The notes beneath the pieces were generated by a model that had not been told where the DNA came from, searched no databases, and saw only the letters and a program-made list of their open reading frames with translations. A DNA stretch of 64,000 bases from Methylobacterium sp. NMS14P. GTDB lineage: Bacteria; Pseudomonadota; Alphaproteobacteria; Rhizobiales; Beijerinckiaceae. The translations under genes were made by a program, and so were the position numbers. Within the stretch, counting starts at the first letter, position 1. Each line of letters begins with the position of its first letter. The stretch is from contig NZ_CP087106.1 in assembly GCF_028583545.1 (NCBI RefSeq), forward strand, positions 5,873,001 to 5,937,000, in the 5' to 3' direction. Below, one piece after another: positions 26,282-35,292 of the stretch.

Positions 26282-27280
26282 TCAGCGCAGGGCGAGCAGG
26301 ACCGGCGCCAGTTTCCGCAGCGCGGGCGTCCTGCTGTAGACCCAGAGCGGGTTGTGCTGGACCACGTCGGTGCACAGGCCCCGCTTGAACTCGAAGACGG
26401 GGCGGTTCGCCGCCGGATCGATGCCGCCGAAATCGAAGACCCGGCAGCCCTCGGCCTTCGCCCGCTCCACGAAGCGCCAGACCGCGAGGGTCGCGGCGCC
26501 CGTCGCGCGGGCCCGGTCGTTCGAGGCCGTGTAGAAATCCGTGCAGCGGGTGTCGGACAGGTGCGCGATCCGCACGAGGACCCGCTGTCCGTTCTCGCGG
26601 ACGTCGAGGAACAGCAGGTGCTCGTCCTCGGCCGCGATGTCGCGGTAGGCCTGCGGCTGCAGCGTCGTGGCGAAGCCCTTGCGCTCGCGCAGGGCCGCGA
26701 ACATCGCGGTGAAATCGTCGAAGGCTTCGAGGCGCTCGGCCCTGTCCTCGAGGAAATGCGTCGTCACCGCGGCGTTGCGCTCGGCCTTGCGCAGGGCCTT
26801 GCGCCAGCGCGGCTCCATGCCGGCCTGGATGGCGTCGAGGTCCTGGGTCAGGTCGAGCTCGAGGGTGTGGTCGGGCGCGCCGATCACCGGGGCGAAGCCG
26901 TGCATCAGCAGCGCCAGCGTCGCGTCGCGGCTCTCGAACTGCTCGTAGTCGACGGCGAGGACGTCGAGGCGACCGAGCGCGAGGTGGTCGATGAACGCGG
27001 CGAGCACCGCCTCGGCGCGGTGCGCGCCCGCCGCGGTCAGCAGCGGGCCGCCCTGGACGTGGATGAACCGCGCCGGCCCCTTGCGGCGCGTCTGCCACTG
27101 GACGAAGGCGAGGTCCGCGCCGTCGCCGGACACGACCGCGCGCCGCACCTCCAGGCCGCGCCGCGCCTTGTAGGTACCCCAGGGCGTGCCGCAATAGATG
27201 TTGGCGCCCGGACAGGCCCAGACCCGCCGGTCCCAGTCCAGGGCATCCGCGGTCTCCTGGACCGCGAGCTTGGCCGCCAT
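26282..27280 (-). CDS. FemAB/GNAT-fold acyltransferase-like protein
   Basis: A 332-residue protein of the FemA/FemB/XrtA-associated GNAT type. The conserved C-terminal GNAT block is ATGAATLAVWRFVERAKAEG followed by VFDFGGIDPAANRPVFEFKR; the phrase FDFGGIDP is highly characteristic of the family. Related proteins add amino acids to peptidoglycan or modify surface glycans; here the EPS setting suggests acylation or amino-acylation of the polymer, which is inference. I chose the ATG at 27280 because GAGGAGCG sits directly upstream; an in-frame ATG at 27388 would add a low-complexity Arg/Ala stretch. Confidence 0.78.
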   Translation of the reverse strand: MAAKLAVQETADALDWDRRVWACPGANIYCGTPWGTYKARRGLEVRRAVVSGDGADLAFVQWQTRRKGPARFIHVQGGPLLTAAGAHRAEAVLAAFIDHLALGRLDVLAVDYEQFESRDATLALLMHGFAPVIGAPDHTLELDLTQDLDAIQAGMEPRWRKALRKAERNAAVTTHFLEDRAERLEAFDDFTAMFAALRERKGFATTLQPQAYRDIAAEDEHLLFLDVRENGQRVLVRIAHLSDTRCTDFYTASNDRARATGAATLAVWRFVERAKAEGCRVFDFGGIDPAANRPVFEFKRGLCTDVVQHNPLWVYSRTPALRKLAPVLLALR

Positions 27281-27615
27281 GTCGCTCCTCGTCCTCGCTC
27301 CCCGTCCTGCCCGGGCCGGGCTTCCCGCGCCGCACGCCTCATCGGTCAGGCGCGCCCGCATTGCATCCTCGCGCGGCCGATCGTCCACAGGGTGACGCCC
27401 GCCAAACGGGCCATTGCCCGCGTCGTCGACAGCGGGGCTTCCAGGCTGAGGCCGCTGCGGCGGACGACGCTGAACCCGTCGGCGCGCGCTCGTGGCGGCA
27501 CGCGTGGCCGCGGCGCTTGGCCACGGACGCGGCGGTCCCGCAGAGCGTGAGCGCGGTCATGCCCGGGGCGCCTGCTCCAGGACAGACGGTGGTCCGAATC
27601 GGCCGCTCCCGGCCC
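27281..27615. other. 335-bp spacer within the EPS locus
   Basis: No gene, repeat or terminator is evident between the FemAB-like and the GT-B glycosyltransferase genes. It presumably carries the promoter for the FemAB-like gene. Confidence 0.5.
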
Positions 27616-28875
27616 CTAGGCTGCCGGTCGCGCCGGCGCGTCCGCGACGCGCGCCGAGTCCGGCGCCGTCGGGCGGCGCAGCGTCGTCCGGACCATGGCC
27701 TCGATGCCCTCCGCCGCCGAGGCTTCGGAGAACAGGCTCAGGTAGCGCGCCCGGGCAGCCCGGCCGAAATCGCGCCAGCGCGCCGGGTCCGCGACCAGAT
27801 CCGCCAGCACGGCGGCGATCGGCTCCGGGCCGCCCGGCGGGACGATCCAGCCGGTCTTCCCGTCCTCCACCACCTCGGGCAGGCCGCCGATCGCCGTGAC
27901 GAGCGGCGGCACGCCGTAGGACATCGCCTCGATCGCCACGCGGCCGAGGGATTCGGGCCGCTGCGAGGGCATCGTGACCACGTCGGCCCAGCGGTACAGG
28001 GCCGCGGGATCGGCCACGAACGGCTCGAGCGTGACCTGCGCGGCCAGACCGGTCTCGGCGATCCGCCTGACCAGGGCCTGCTCGCGGGCATCGTCCTCGA
28101 AGGCGCTGCCGACGATGCGCAGCGCGATCCGCCGCCGGACCGGCTCGGGCAGGGAGGCCAGGGCCTCCACGAGAACATCCTGGCCCTTGATCCGGCTGAT
28201 CCGGCCGAGCATCAGCACCCGGAGCGGGCGGGAGCCGTCGTAGGCGCCCGGGTTCGACTCGTCCGGACCCGCGATGCCGTTGTAGACGACCCGGGCGGTC
28301 GCGCCGGGGGGCAGGGCGTAGGCCCGCTCGGTGGCGCGCGAGTTGAACACCACGTTGGCGCCGCTCCAGCGGATCAGCCCGCGCAGGACCTTCAGCACGG
28401 CGCCCTCGGGGATCTCGTGGACGTGAACGATGCTCCGGCCGGGCGCCAGCCGGGCGGCCAGCAGATAGTCGGCCACCACGGTGGTGTTGATGTAGACGAG
28501 GTCGCTCGCCCGGATGCGGCGCCATGCACGGATCATCGCGATGGGCAGAACCATCAGACCGAGGGTTGCGAGGCGCGCCAGGTTCTTGCGCCGCAGGATC
28601 CAGAGCGGCGCGATCACGATCTCGCTGGCGAACGGCTCCAGGGCGGCCACGATCGGTCCGTGCCGCGGCAGCACGACGTCGATCTGCGCACTCGGATGCG
28701 CCGCCCGGATCGTCCGCACGGTCTCGATGAAGCAGCGATCCGAGCCGTACAGCTCGAATCCCTGGTGGACGCACGTGATCCGAAGCTCCGCCGCGGCGTT
28801 GCCGACGGCCCGCGGCGCGTCGGCGGTGACGCGATCGCCGGCCCGCGCGGGTCGAAGTCCTGAATGATCTACCAT
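27616..28875 (-). CDS. glycosyltransferase family 4-like
   Basis: A 419-residue GT-B glycosyltransferase. The N-terminal half starts ITCVHQGFELYGSDRCFIET, the donor-binding half has LMLGRISRIKGQDVLVEALA and the retaining GT4 EX7E motif in PESLGRVAIEAMSYGVPPLV, followed by GLPEVVEDGKTGWIVPPGG. It would add a sugar from a nucleotide donor to the EPS repeat unit; the sugar is unknown. The ATG at 28875 is chosen (MVDHSGLRP); a longer frame from 29019 would run through the A/T-rich divergent promoter region and is unlikely. Confidence 0.85.
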   Translation of the reverse strand: MVDHSGLRPARAGDRVTADAPRAVGNAAAELRITCVHQGFELYGSDRCFIETVRTIRAAHPSAQIDVVLPRHGPIVAALEPFASEIVIAPLWILRRKNLARLATLGLMVLPIAMIRAWRRIRASDLVYINTTVVADYLLAARLAPGRSIVHVHEIPEGAVLKVLRGLIRWSGANVVFNSRATERAYALPPGATARVVYNGIAGPDESNPGAYDGSRPLRVLMLGRISRIKGQDVLVEALASLPEPVRRRIALRIVGSAFEDDAREQALVRRIAETGLAAQVTLEPFVADPAALYRWADVVTMPSQRPESLGRVAIEAMSYGVPPLVTAIGGLPEVVEDGKTGWIVPPGGPEPIAAVLADLVADPARWRDFGRAARARYLSLFSEASAAEGIEAMVRTTLRRPTAPDSARVADAPARPAA

Positions 28876-28981
28876 AAGATGATTTCTGAATTGAATAAAC
28901 AACCAGCAGTTGTAAATGTCGACCGCTGGGACTGTATCCTTCGGGATTACTATAGGGCTGAAGGATTGGGAAGGAAGGTTC
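28876..28981. promoter_or_regulatory. A/T-rich divergent promoter region of two glycosyltransferase genes
   Basis: This 106-bp spacer between the start codons of divergent genes at 28875 and 28982 is markedly A/T-rich (AATTGAATAAACAACC, GGGATTACTATAGGGC) compared with its GC-rich surroundings. It must hold both promoters and is a natural control point for the locus. A TACTATAG -10-like element lies at about 28948-28955 on the plus strand. Confidence 0.45.
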
Positions 28982-30166
28982 ATGCCTGACCGCGCACCGA
29001 AACTACTTATCCTTGGCACGCGCGGGATCCCGGCCGCGCACGGTGGTTTCGAGACTTTCGCGGAACGTCTCGCGCTCTACTTGGCCGGACGCGGCTGGCA
29101 GGTCGGCGTGTACTGCCAGCGGGACGTCGAGACGGTGCGGGAGCGCATCTCGTGCAGCACCTGGAACGGCGTCGAGCTGATCACCGTGGAGATCGGGCTG
29201 CGTGGCCCCGTGGCGACGCTCGCCTTCGACGCCATCTGCGCCCACGATGCCGCGACCCGCGGGGGCGTCTGCCTCGTGCTCGGCTACAACGGCGCCGTGT
29301 TCCTGCCCTACCTGCGGGCGCGGGGCGGGCGGATCCTGACCAACATGGACGGGATCGAGTGGCGCCGGCCGAAATGGTCGCTGCCCGTGCGCGCCTTCTT
29401 CTACGCCAGCGAGTGGATCGCCGCGTGGTCCTCGCAGCGGCTCGTGGCCGACCATCCCGTCATCGCCGACCACCTCGCGCGTCGCAGGCCGCGCGGCGCC
29501 ATCGCGACCATCCCGTACGGCGGCGATCCCCCGGCCGCCGATGTCGGGCCGCCGCCCCTCGGCCTCGAGCCCGACCGCTACCTCGTCTCGATCGCCCGCA
29601 TCGAGCCGGACAACAACATCCTGACGCTGGTCGAGGCCTTCTCGCGCCGTGCCCGCGGCGTGCGGCTGGTGGTGCTCGGAACGCTGAGGGTCGGCAACCC
29701 GTACCATCGCGCGGTTGAGGCGGCCGCCTCGCCGGAGGTGCTGTTTCCCGGCGCCATCTACGAGCCCGAGCAGGTCCAGGCCCTGCGGGTCCACGCGCGG
29801 GCCTATCTCCACGGCCACACCGTGGGCGGCACCAACCCGTCGCTGGTCGAGGCGCTCTGGGCGGGCAACGCCGTGGTCGCCCACGACAATCCGTTCAACC
29901 GGGGAACGGCCGGCGACGGCCAGTTCTACTTCTCGGATCCGGACAGCTGTGCCGCGGCGATCGAGCGCGCGCTCTCCGACGCGGCCGCGGTCGCGGCGGC
30001 CCGCGAGGCGGCGCGGGCGCGCGCCGCGCAGTTCCGCTGGGACGACGTGCTGGCCTCCTACGAGGACGCCCTGCGCCGTGTCGGCGGCTACCCGCCGGCG
30101 CCGGTCACGGCGGCGCGCGCCGCCGAAGGCGTGCCCGTCAGCGTCACGGCCGGTCCGGGATGGTAG
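28982..30166 (+). CDS. DUF1972-type glycosyltransferase (GT4)
   Basis: A 394-residue GT-B enzyme whose N-terminus LILGTRGIPAAHGGFETFAE marks the DUF1972 (rhamnosyltransferase-like) family. LVLGYNGAVFLPYLRARGGR, LTNMDGIEWRRPKW and the donor-site YLVSIARIEPDNNILTLVEA with GGTNPSLVEALWAGNAVVAH are the other family blocks. Such enzymes attach rhamnose or related sugars in EPS and O-antigen synthesis. The ATG at 28982 is selected because GGAAGGAAGG lies 5-6 nt upstream; an upstream in-frame start at 28916 is in the promoter region. Overlaps the GH5 gene by 7 bp. Confidence 0.88.
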   Translation: MPDRAPKLLILGTRGIPAAHGGFETFAERLALYLAGRGWQVGVYCQRDVETVRERISCSTWNGVELITVEIGLRGPVATLAFDAICAHDAATRGGVCLVLGYNGAVFLPYLRARGGRILTNMDGIEWRRPKWSLPVRAFFYASEWIAAWSSQRLVADHPVIADHLARRRPRGAIATIPYGGDPPAADVGPPPLGLEPDRYLVSIARIEPDNNILTLVEAFSRRARGVRLVVLGTLRVGNPYHRAVEAAASPEVLFPGAIYEPEQVQALRVHARAYLHGHTVGGTNPSLVEALWAGNAVVAHDNPFNRGTAGDGQFYFSDPDSCAAAIERALSDAAAVAAAREAARARAAQFRWDDVLASYEDALRRVGGYPPAPVTAARAAEGVPVSVTAGPGW

Positions 30167-31407
30167 GCCCCAGCCGGCGGTCGGTGCTCGCCGGTGCCCT
30201 CGCGGCGGCGGGTGCGGGCGTCCGACCCGTCCAGGGCAGTCCCGCGCCGATCGTCCTGCGCCGGGGCATCGCCCTCTGGCCCTGGTTCTCGCTGACCACC
30301 GAGTACCCGCCCCCGCGGACCGACTACGCGTGGCCGCCCTTCCAGGCCGGTCGGCCGGTGCCGACCCGCGACGACCTCGCCCGGATCGCCGGGTTCGGCT
30401 TCGACTTCGTGCGGCTGCCCCTCGATCCCGGGCCGTTCGCGGCGTTCACGGGCCCCCGGCGCGCCGAACTCCTCGGCACCCTCTCGGAGGCCGTCGACGC
30501 GGCCCTGGCGGCCGGGCTGCGCGTCCTGGTCAACATCCAGGCGAACGCCGCGACCCACCACTACACGCCGGACGCGTTCTACGGCTCGGACCGGGCGCCG
30601 CTCTTCGCCGCCTATCGCGATCTCGTCGGGGACCTCGCGCGCCTGTGCGCGCGGAAGGGCGCGGACCGCGTGGCCCTGGAGCCGGTGAACGAGCCGCCGC
30701 AGGCCTGCGGCGCGCGGGCGTGGAACCGGGTGCAGGAAGAACTCCTGACGGCGGCCCGAGCGGCCGCGCCGGCGCTCACCCTGGTGGCGACCGGCTCCTG
30801 CGGAAGCCTCGTCGCGGGCCTGACGGCGCTGGACCCGGCCGCGCTCGCGCGGTTCGCGCCGCTCCTCTACACGTTCCACTTCTACGAGCCGTACCTGTTC
30901 TCCCACCAGGGGGCGACGTGGCTCACCGAGGAGCCGTTCTACCGCTGGCTCACCGCCGTGCCCTGGCCCGGGAGCCGCGGCACGCTGCGCGGCACGCTCG
31001 CGGCGGTGCGGGCGCGCATGGACGCGGACCGTACGGTGCCGCAGGCCGAGAAGGCGCGCGACCGTGCGGTGATCGAGGCGAAACTGCACGAATATTTCGA
31101 GGCCGCGCCCGGTCCGGCCTACATCGCCGACGCGATGGCGCCGGTGGCGACCTGGGCGGACCTGTACGGGATCCCGCGGGGGCAGGTGCTGATGGGCGAG
31201 TTCGGCGCCCTGCGCACCGATGCCCGCTTCACGGCCTCCCGGGCGCCGGACCGGGCCGCCTACATCCGGGACGTGCGGCTGGCGGCCGAGGCGACCGGGT
31301 TCGCGTGGTCGTTCTGGAACCTGTTCGACGGCCTCGGCCTCATGGACGACGCGCACGTCGCCGATCCCGCCCTGATCGCTGCGCTCGGGCTGCGGGCCCG
31401 GCCCTGA
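30160..31407 (+). CDS. secreted glycoside hydrolase family 5 (cellulase-like)
   Basis: A 415-residue protein with an RR signal (SRRSVLAGALAAAGAGVRPV) that is compatible with Tat or Sec export. The mature part is a (beta/alpha)8 clan-A glycosidase: acid/base glutamate in LEPVNEPPQACG (near residue 180) and nucleophile glutamate in VLMGEFGALRTDA (near 347), with FDFVRLPLDPGPF and YTFHFYEPYLF as other GH5 elements. It probably cleaves beta-glucan/mannan links in the exopolysaccharide, trimming or releasing the polymer; that role is inferred from its place in the EPS locus. The start overlaps the preceding glycosyltransferase, so the two are coupled. Confidence 0.86.
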   Translation: MVGPSRRSVLAGALAAAGAGVRPVQGSPAPIVLRRGIALWPWFSLTTEYPPPRTDYAWPPFQAGRPVPTRDDLARIAGFGFDFVRLPLDPGPFAAFTGPRRAELLGTLSEAVDAALAAGLRVLVNIQANAATHHYTPDAFYGSDRAPLFAAYRDLVGDLARLCARKGADRVALEPVNEPPQACGARAWNRVQEELLTAARAAAPALTLVATGSCGSLVAGLTALDPAALARFAPLLYTFHFYEPYLFSHQGATWLTEEPFYRWLTAVPWPGSRGTLRGTLAAVRARMDADRTVPQAEKARDRAVIEAKLHEYFEAAPGPAYIADAMAPVATWADLYGIPRGQVLMGEFGALRTDARFTASRAPDRAAYIRDVRLAAEATGFAWSFWNLFDGLGLMDDAHVADPALIAALGLRARP

Positions 31408-31442
31408 GGCGGCCCCCGACCGATCCGCGGCTCGGCGCCCTC

Positions 31443-32741
31443 TCAGCCGCGCCGCGGAAGGGGCGGGAACAAGACGATGAGCATCAGGGCGAACTTGGCG
31501 AGCAGGGTGGTCTTGCCGGCCAGACCCTCGAAGGTGTTCACGAGGATCACGAAGGCCAGGATCGGCAGCCAGACGCCGCGCCGGCAATCCCGCGCGATCT
31601 CCGCGAGGTAGAGCCCCACCGCGATCACCAGCACTCCCGTGACCAGGATGCCGTGGTAGAGCACGGCCGAGATGATCGAGTTCTCGATGCCCCATTCCAG
31701 GCCGTAGATCCGGCGCAGCGTGTTCACCTGCAGGAAGTCGGGGGCGAGCAGGAGCTGCCGGAACGGGATCGCGTCGAACACCGTGAGCATGTCGACCCGG
31801 GCCTGCGCGCTGCCGCCGTCCGAGACGAACCGGTCCAGCAGGGTGTCGAAGAACCCGGCCGCGGCCAGGACGGCGACCAGGACCGGCAGCAGGGTCAGGG
31901 CGAAGCACGCGCAGGCCGCCGCCGCCAGCGGCACGCGGCCGGTGCGCAGGGTGCGGTTCAGGGCCACGAGCCCGACAGCGCCGCCGAGGATCAGCGTCGT
32001 GACGGTGGCCGAGCGGCCGCCGAACGTGACCAGGGCCACGAGTTGGAAGACGATCATGGCGGCGCGCGGCATCGGCGCCAGCCGACCGCCGCCCTTGGCC
32101 AGCGCCAGGATGTAGCACGCCGTCATGGTCGCGTTGGCCAGCGGGTGGCCCTGGAGGGCCGCCGAGCGGGTATCGGACTCGAACGCCACGCCGTCGAACC
32201 GGTAGGGGAAGAAGCGCTGACCGCTCGCGAGCTCGAACAGGCCGAGCAGGGCGTTGGCGAGCATCACGAGGTGGAAGATCGTCTCCAGCCGCCCGAGCGT
32301 GGCGGCGTCCCGGTCCATCAGGAGGATCGGGACGAGGCCGGCGAGCACGAAGGTGTCGATGGAGCCGGCGAGGCCCGCGCCGCCCCGGGCCGCGATCAGC
32401 GCGAGGAGCAGCACGCCGCAGGCGGCCAGGAGCACGCTCGCCGGCCGTCGGTTGAGCGCCCCGGCCACCGGGATCACGGGATTGCCCGCGCGCACCAGGG
32501 TCCAGCCGATCAGGATCACCGCCAGGTAGGTGGCGGGGTGGATCTTCGAGGCGGCCGAGCCGGTGATCCCCTCGTAATTGAGGCCCAGCACCCACAGGAG
32601 GCCGCCCGAGACCCCGACCAGGAGCAGCGCCCAGACCGACAACGCCACCGATTCCGCCCGCAGGAACGCGCGCAGCACCGGACCCGTGCGCGCCACCGGA
32701 CCGTGGCGCCGCGCGAAGCCGGTCTGCCGGACGGTCCTCAT
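31443..32741 (-). CDS. VpsF/Wzy-like exopolysaccharide polymerase
   Basis: A 432-residue integral membrane protein with about 10-12 helices (SVALSVWALLLVGVSGGLLW at the start, ARGGAGLAGSIDTFVLAGLV, YLAVILIGWTLVRAG). The larger periplasmic loop includes ESDTRSAALQGHPLANATMT, the sort of motif found in O-antigen ligase/Wzy and VpsF proteins; GHPLANA recurs in that group. It would polymerise or ligate the repeat units flipped by the 24928 gene. The ATG overlaps the upstream co-polymerase stop by 4 bp (32738-32741). Confidence 0.8.
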   Translation of the reverse strand: MRTVRQTGFARRHGPVARTGPVLRAFLRAESVALSVWALLLVGVSGGLLWVLGLNYEGITGSAASKIHPATYLAVILIGWTLVRAGNPVIPVAGALNRRPASVLLAACGVLLLALIAARGGAGLAGSIDTFVLAGLVPILLMDRDAATLGRLETIFHLVMLANALLGLFELASGQRFFPYRFDGVAFESDTRSAALQGHPLANATMTACYILALAKGGGRLAPMPRAAMIVFQLVALVTFGGRSATVTTLILGGAVGLVALNRTLRTGRVPLAAAACACFALTLLPVLVAVLAAAGFFDTLLDRFVSDGGSAQARVDMLTVFDAIPFRQLLLAPDFLQVNTLRRIYGLEWGIENSIISAVLYHGILVTGVLVIAVGLYLAEIARDCRRGVWLPILAFVILVNTFEGLAGKTTLLAKFALMLIVLFPPLPRRG

Positions 32742-34843
32742 GCCTTGCGTCGGGTGAGCAGCAGGGAGCCGGAGATCGGCCGGCCCAGCGCCTCCGACGT
32801 GTCGACGAGGTCGATCAGGTCGCGCTGGCGCGTGGCGCCGTTGCAGGCGACGAGCAGCAGCCGGTCGGCGGCGGCCGCCAGCGGGCCGAGCCGCAGGTTC
32901 TCGGTCAGCACGCCGCCGTCGACGAGCACGAGGTCGAAGCGTCCCTTCACGCCCGCGATGAAGCGCTCGACATTGGCGGGGGTGAGGGCATCGCGCAGGG
33001 GCTTCTCGGTGTCGCCGAGGCCGACCCGGCGGGCGCCGGAGGCCGGGTCCGTCCGGGTCACGGCGTTGAGGCTCTGCTCGCCGCGGAGGACGTCGAGGAG
33101 GCCACCGGTGCCGGAGCCGTCCGCCCGCAGGTCGGCGTCGACGCGCAGGACCCGGTCGCCGCGCGCCACGGCGACCGCGGCGAGCAGCGCGATCACCGCC
33201 TGGCGCTCGGTCTCGTCGGACTCGCCCGAGGTGACGAGCAGCGCCAGCGCGTGGCCGCGGCTGCCGGAGGTCGCGGCCAGGTGGTCGAGGGTGACGCTCG
33301 CGGCGGTCGCGCTCGCGCCCCGCGGCCGCAGGCCGGGCAGCACGGCCACCACCGGGGCGTTCGACAGCCGCTCGAGCTGCCGCGGCGAGAGCACGGTCGG
33401 CGCGAGGTATTCCCGCGTCAGCGCGAGGCCGGCGCCGAGGCCGAGACCGCCCGCGAGGGCGGCGGCGACCAGGATCAGCCGCGGCGGCCAGCTCGGGTCC
33501 TGCGGCGGCCGCGCCGCGGTGATGATCCGGGCGTTCGAGCTGTCGATGCTGGTCTGCTCCTTGATCTCCCGGGCGCGCACCAGGAAGGCGTTGTAGACCG
33601 AGCGCGCCGCGTCGACCTCGCGCTCGAGCTCGCGCTGCTGCACCGACGACTGGGCGTTCACCGCCGACTGCCGCTGCAGGCGCTCCAGCTCCGTCGACAG
33701 GGTGCGCTCGTTGGCCTGGGCGCGCTGGGCCTCGGTCTCCGCGGCGCCCGCGATGCGGTTCAGCTCGGCGTCGATCAGCCGGCGGACGTCCTGCATCTGG
33801 GCGCGCACCGCGGCGATGAACGGGTGACGCTCGCCGAGATTGGTGCGCAGGTCCGCCTCCTTGGCGGCGAGTTCCGCGTACTGCCCGCGCAGGCGCTCGA
33901 TGACCGAGGACTGGACCGCCTCCGGCATCGCTCCGGACCCGATCGCCTGTCCGCGCGCCTCCCGGATCCCCTGGAGACGCGCCTTGGCGTCGGCGGTCCG
34001 GGCCCGCGCGGCGACCAGCCGCGCGTTCAGGTCGGTGAGCTGCTGCTCGTTCACGAGCCGGCCGCTCGACGCGATCAGGCCGTTGCGCGCCTTGTAGTCC
34101 TCGAGCTTCTTGTCGGCGGCGTTGACGGCGCCGCGCAGCTCGTCGAGCCGGCCGCGCAGATCGCCCGCGGCGCGCTTGGCGGCGTCCGAGCGGGCGTCGG
34201 TCTGGTCCGTCAGGTAGGCGCTCGCGATGGCGTTGACGATCCGCGCCGAGAGGTCGGGGTCCGTCGTGGTGACCACGAGATCGATGACGAAGACCTTGTC
34301 GGCGCGCTTGACCGCGAGGCGCCGCCGCAGCTGGTCCAGCGCCCGGCCGCGGGCGTCGACGGGCCGCTCCGCCCTCGGCCCGGCCACCAGCGCGCGGAGC
34401 TCGCCGAGGGCCCGCGTCACGACGCCGTCCTGCGGCGCGCCGAAGCCCGGCGTGGTCGCGAGCCCGACCTGATCGACCGCCCGGCCCAGCACGGCGTCCG
34501 ACTCGATCACCTTCACCTGGCTCTCGACCTGCGCGATGCCGCCGTCCGGCGACAGCCCGGCGGGGTTGACGTCGTTCGAGACGACCTGGCGGTCGCGGGG
34601 ATCGATCAGGATCTGCGCCGTGGCGGTGTAGAGGGAGGGCGTGATCAGCGCGTAGGCGAGGGCGAGCAGGCCGAGCAGCAGCGCCGTCCCGAGGACCAGC
34701 CGCTTGCGCCGCCACAGGATCCGCCACAGGTCGCCCAGCTCGGCCGTGGTGTCGGGACGGTTCGGGCCCGGACGCTCGGGATGCGCCGGCTGCACGGGGG
34801 TGAGCCACGTCGCGACAGCGATGTTATGGTCGATCTGTGCCAC
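32738..34843 (-). CDS. polysaccharide co-polymerase (Wzz) with a degenerate tyrosine-kinase domain
   Basis: A 701-residue Wzc/ExoP-type protein. The first helix (LVLGTALLLGLLALAYALIT, about 49-70) starts a Wzz domain with the usual QILIDPRDRQVVSNDV, a long coiled coil (about 225-440) and the second helix (LILVAAALAGGLGLGAGLAL, about 460-480). The cytoplasmic part (about 500-701) has a BY-kinase fold, but the Walker A P-loop is replaced by VTSGESDETERQA, with no GKS/GKT. LRVDADLRADG (A') and FDLVLVDGGVL (B) remain recognisable, and no C-terminal tyrosine cluster is present (it ends SLLLTRRKA). ATP hydrolysis and autophosphorylation are therefore unlikely; it may act as a scaffold for the polymerase encoded directly downstream. 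Confidence 0.85.
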   Translation of the reverse strand: MAQIDHNIAVATWLTPVQPAHPERPGPNRPDTTAELGDLWRILWRRKRLVLGTALLLGLLALAYALITPSLYTATAQILIDPRDRQVVSNDVNPAGLSPDGGIAQVESQVKVIESDAVLGRAVDQVGLATTPGFGAPQDGVVTRALGELRALVAGPRAERPVDARGRALDQLRRRLAVKRADKVFVIDLVVTTTDPDLSARIVNAIASAYLTDQTDARSDAAKRAAGDLRGRLDELRGAVNAADKKLEDYKARNGLIASSGRLVNEQQLTDLNARLVAARARTADAKARLQGIREARGQAIGSGAMPEAVQSSVIERLRGQYAELAAKEADLRTNLGERHPFIAAVRAQMQDVRRLIDAELNRIAGAAETEAQRAQANERTLSTELERLQRQSAVNAQSSVQQRELEREVDAARSVYNAFLVRAREIKEQTSIDSSNARIITAARPPQDPSWPPRLILVAAALAGGLGLGAGLALTREYLAPTVLSPRQLERLSNAPVVAVLPGLRPRGASATAASVTLDHLAATSGSRGHALALLVTSGESDETERQAVIALLAAVAVARGDRVLRVDADLRADGSGTGGLLDVLRGEQSLNAVTRTDPASGARRVGLGDTEKPLRDALTPANVERFIAGVKGRFDLVLVDGGVLTENLRLGPLAAAADRLLLVACNGATRQRDLIDLVDTSEALGRPISGSLLLTRRKA

Positions 34844-35292
34844 GATCGGTCACCGTCGTCTCAATCCTGGTCGGTCCCTCGCGGGTGCCTTCCCTACTGC
34901 AAGAGTCGCGCAGCCTGCTGACAATGTATCGAGACCGCGATCCGCGCCGCGGCGGCCCGGATGACTGGGAGCGTGGTAAACAATCCGCGGGCGGCGCGCT
35001 CACGCAAACGCGTCCGTCATCGAGGTCCGCGTGTTGCTACAGGATGTCGACGCTGCGCGACGCGGACGCGTCGCCGCATCGCGCAGGCCTGCCGTGGGCC
35101 CGTCCAGATGTCCCGCGCGCCGCGTCCGCGGAAGGGCCGCGCCGATCCCGGCTTCGACGGCTCCGGTGCGTCATCGGCGTGGATAACGCCTTCAGGCTGC
35201 TCTATTGTCCGATTGGATAAATTGTATTGGCTCATCCGAGACGCAACAATCGCTTCAAGCTGCGGCCTCTACTCTAATTCGGGTGCTCTGCC
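34844..35292. other. 449-bp spacer upstream of the EPS co-polymerase
   Basis: No gene is apparent. It should contain the promoter of the minus-strand EPS genes and, towards 35215-35290, an A/T-rich patch (GATAAATTGTATTGG) that probably drives the small plus-strand gene at 35293. No repeat or RNA motif was recognised. Confidence 0.5.

Noticed and set aside
27281..27388. Upstream start for the FemAB-like gene (ATG at 27388)
   Set aside because: The added residues are low-complexity and the ATG at 27280 has a clear GAGGAGCG ribosome site.
28876..29019. Upstream extension of the GT4 gene to 29019
   Set aside because: It would overlap the opposite gene's start and the A/T-rich promoter segment and contains no family sequence.
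29715..33596. Very long plus-strand open frame of about 1290 codons
   Set aside because: It overlaps the GH5 gene and runs antisense to the Wzy and Wzc-like genes; its translation is Arg/Pro/Ala-rich, without domains, as expected from the stop-poor complementary strand in high-GC DNA.
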